64,000 bases of DNA from Leptoclinus maculatus (Eukaryota > Chordata > Actinopteri > Perciformes > Stichaeidae). The notes beneath the pieces were generated by a model that did not search any database, had not been told where the DNA came from, and saw only the letters and a program-made list of their open reading frames with translations. Numbering within the stretch: position 1 is the stretch's first letter; each line of letters begins with the position of its first letter. Of this stretch, positions 61,101 to 64,000 are shown one piece after another. The translations under genes and the position numbers were made by a program. The DNA lies in NCBI GenBank assembly GCA_032191485.1, contig JAVDOI010000019.1, positions 6,022,655-6,086,654 on the forward strand, in the 5' to 3' direction.

Positions 61101-62849
61101 AATATTGTTTTTGAGGTGATAATAGTCATTTCTGCAAATATAATACACATAAGTAACTAGTCAATCTATTTGATGCTTTCCCACTGCTGCAACTTGGCCT
61201 TGGGCCTCGCCTGCTGTCTCAATTTGCATAAATATGAGGACCTTAAAATGCCAGTGTGAAATGAAGCCACCTGATGAACTCATCCCGGGTTAGCCGCGGA
61301 GTCCATTAAGTTTATTAGGCTGGCAGCGGGTGCAGGCCACCGCTCGAGGTCAGGCCTGTGAGACGCGTCTGCTTTGCAACTGGCAGGTAGCTGAACACAC
61401 AGGAGTCACACAGATATCTGTACATGCAGGTGCAGCATGTACACACACATTTGGCTTTTATTTTGCCGACACACATGCTTGTATAAATACACAAACGGCT
61501 GTTGGATTTTACCCACAGTCCACCACATTAAACCTTCACATTGGTTGCCGTGGTTCCTTTAGAACGTCGGTACATGCCAATACATGGAAATGACATTTGA
61601 AGCATCTGGAACTCTACGAGCATCTGCTCCATAACTTCATTTGATTATGATGCAGCTCCATGTGTCCATTCTAATGCTGACCCAAATGCTTCCAAGCTTC
61701 GACTGTTGCCATGGTAAATCAACGTCCAGATCAGTATTTTAATCCAATGGGGAGGGGGGGGGGGGGATATATATGATATAGATGATATATGCAATAACAA
61801 ATAGCCCATGAAATGAGTATTATTAATACTACATTATTCATTAATGTGTATATACACATCTTTATTGGCCTACATTTAGCACATTTTTTGTTATTTTTCG
61901 TAATTTATTTGATTCAATAAAAAGGGAAATACATGAAGTAAAATCTTTGTACTCATCTCTCATAACACCAAAAATAGCAAAGTACGATATAAGTTAATAT
62001 TGACTGCACGGCATTGCAAGGATAGTTTGACAGCTTGTGTTGTCGTCGTCATACCCCCTCCCACTGCCGACTCAAGTCATTTTCTTTTACTCCAACACAA
62101 CCTGCCACAAGAGAAGATGGTTACAGTTGGCCTACAATGTGCCAGTATGTGCCCCCCCCCTTCTTCCTGCTATTTTCCCGTCCTGTGCTTCCATCTTCTA
62201 AGTCTCCGTCTCTATTGTCTCCACCAGCGGGGCTGGAACTGGGTCTCGACTCACCCCAAAGGAGTTCCGGCGGTTACATTTGAGCAGGAACAGAACCCAG
62301 TTAAGGGACTAGCTCAGTAAAGGGATTTGAGCCTCTCGGGCAGCGCTTTACTCACAGGTTAGGATTACAGCCATTGTTGGGGCATTTGGGTCTGCCGGTC
62401 AGGTGGGAGGGACTTGCTGCCCGGGAGGCTCAGCTCATGTCAGCAAGTCTCCTTTTTATGGCGTTTCACCTTCCTTTAACACCAGTGGTAGCAAAGCTGG
62501 GTTTTCCTGCTTGGCAGCAAAATGAAATGCAACTTGATGATTTCACCGTCTAGCGTGTGCTTTGTCCTTGTTGAAATCGGACTCCTGTATAACTCGGATA
62601 ATGTGCCTGAGGGAGCCGTTACAAATGACAGCGGGGTCATTTCTTTTCATAAAATACAATTCATTGATTTAAGCATGTAATAGCACCATCAGAGCACTAA
62701 ATATATTTAGAATTTATAAACGATGACAGCTGTTTGCGACTTTCATCTCCCGCTCACCGTTTCAGTACTATGGACAGGATACGGTCCAGCTGTTAATTAT
62801 ACAAATATTATATCAGACTCAAAAGGTTACACAGTATATATCCTAATAA

Positions 62850-64000
62850 AACTGCTTTTATTATTTACAGTATACAGAAATCACATGATTTAAACACACT
62901 TTAAGCACTTTCACAGTATAAGTCAATGTGACCAATGACACCTGCAATTATCTAATCTGCTGAACATGAATGACATTGCTTACGCTATAATTAGGATTCG
63001 GTAGATAGTTCTGAATGTATACACATCCAATTTTACATCATAAAAAGAGATATCATCGCACTAAAATAACTTGAACCAGTGAGATATCTTTCCCCAAGCA
63101 ATATTTTGCAAGGGCGCCGATAAGCTTAGCAGAGTTTATCTACCCGTGATAATTCTGCTGGGATTAAGAAATACACACACCCATGACACAACTGCTCTTA
63201 TAACAGAAAGAGGCCCCAGCTAGACTTTCCTCCTGTGGTGGCGCAGTGTGGAGACTGTGCCGAGATAAAACATCCCGTTTTATCTCCAAAATATGTCAAA
63301 TTATAGAAGCAAGACGCCTTCAAACTGTCGCTTCCTTTTGACTTCAACCAAATTCAAAGATCGTCGTCGTGACTCCAGCTGGAGCCGGGATCCGCCATGT
63401 GATCTGGATCACAGCGTCGATGTTACAGGTGTCATGCAGACAGCCCACCAGCAACTGTAACTTCCTCTCTAGAGTGTTTTTTTTTTTTTTTTTTTACAGC
63501 CGCACAGCGCTGAGCCCACTACCATGACAGACAGCTACACACAGAATCAAATCGAATGTGGCGCTGACACGGATGAAGGGTGGTAGTCGCTCAAGAGTGA
63601 GTCTAACATTTTTCAAAACTTGCTCCATGGATTCACACACAGAGAGGACTTCTAGCCACACACACACACACACACACACACACTAACGCGATCACTGGTT
63701 TGATGTGCATGATGCAGTGCTGGAGGTAGTGTTGGAGTGAGTAAACATCCCTGCCATGAAGCCTCTTAAAAAACATGAAGACTGAGAGTTTGATACAGTG
63801 TGGTCATGGAAGCCAAGGCACTCGGAGACAGTGAAAACGTCTCAAAGTGAGAGCACAGTGTACGGAGTGGGGGTGTAGCATCCCGACCAAGATGTCGTAG
63901 AACCACCCCCCCCCCAAAAAAAACGACACGCAGAGACAAATTGGAGTGCTAGAAATTAAGAAATGTTTGCTTTCCACTCCAAGGCACGGGCGTTGCGTTT
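62850..64000 (-). other. Possible 3' end of a minus-strand transcript (weak)
   Basis: On the minus strand AATAAAAGCAG near 62848-62858 is a canonical poly(A) signal followed by GTTTTATTAGGATATATACTG, in two pieces U- and GU-rich (GTTTTATTAGG, ATATATACTG). The DNA to its right is simple-repeat-poor until 63477, as in 3' UTRs. Minus-strand frames around 63380-63475 and 63494-63679 are open but show no domain. In mammals the next gene beyond LRRN3/IMMP2L is DOCK4 on the opposite strand, so a dock4 3' UTR is conceivable, but nothing here identifies it. Simple repeats: T19 at 63477-63495 and (CA)13 at 63657-63683. Confidence 0.2.

Larger units (their letters stand above)
50661..62849. other. Intergenic or large-intron DNA
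   Basis: No gene is supported. The longest open frame, 200 codons on the minus strand at 55498-56100, has no recognisable domain and no coding neighbours. C17 precedes a short CA run at 50818-50840. Other tracts are (AC)14 at 52703-52730, GT at 53339-53355, (TC)13 at 55017-55042, G runs near 58683, 60222 and 61743, and AT-rich DNA at 52840-53270 and 61770-61990. Confidence 0.6.

Noticed and set aside
63494..63679. Minus-strand frame containing MEQVLKNVRLTLERLPP
   Set aside because: It begins in a CA repeat, is short and matches no protein I know. Kept only as part of the weak right-edge observation.

Overview
The window looks like nuclear DNA from a teleost fish, probably a percomorph. The evidence is one intact vertebrate neuronal gene, a very high density of (CA/GT)n microsatellites and long poly-C/poly-G runs, and several dispersed repeats I recognise as common in teleost genomes. 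There is no sign of bacterial, plasmid or phage organisation, and I found no CRISPR array. I did not find a novel multi-gene system. The window is a gene-poor region around a single gene.

The gene is lrrn3 (leucine-rich repeat neuronal protein 3) on the + strand. Its whole protein (709 residues) is encoded by one uninterrupted exon at 16560-18689. A CpG-rich block at about 4720-5207 ends in a consensus splice donor and probably holds the promoter and non-coding exon 1. A strong acceptor at 16125 starts the coding exon, giving an inferred first intron of about 10.9 kb. The 3' UTR runs to a poly(A) signal at 19845-19850. The inferred spliced leader carries several short upstream ORFs. One of them starts in a strong context 13 bases before the donor and is read across the splice junction.

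Layout: 1-4077 is intergenic. A 229-bp hAT-type MITE lies at 4086-4314, just upstream of the promoter. Positions 5208-16125 are the inferred intron, with a tRNA-Leu-like relic, many microsatellites, a 21-bp minisatellite and degenerate repeats. Positions 16126-19870 are the main exon. From 19871 to 62849 there is no gene I can support. That stretch holds a second MITE copy, a 45-bp minisatellite of ten copies (40207-40650), two perfect-stem hairpins, an 18-bp palindrome, several dispersed repeats and a LINE 3' remnant. The last 1.1 kb may be the 3' end of a minus-strand transcript, but the evidence is weak.

In mammals LRRN3 lies inside a giant intron of IMMP2L, beside DOCK4. I looked by eye for immp2l coding exons on both strands and found none. 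The emptiness of the window fits either a large host-gene intron or a gene desert in a duplicated copy of the locus. Repeat identities rest on memory of teleost consensus sequences, not on a search.
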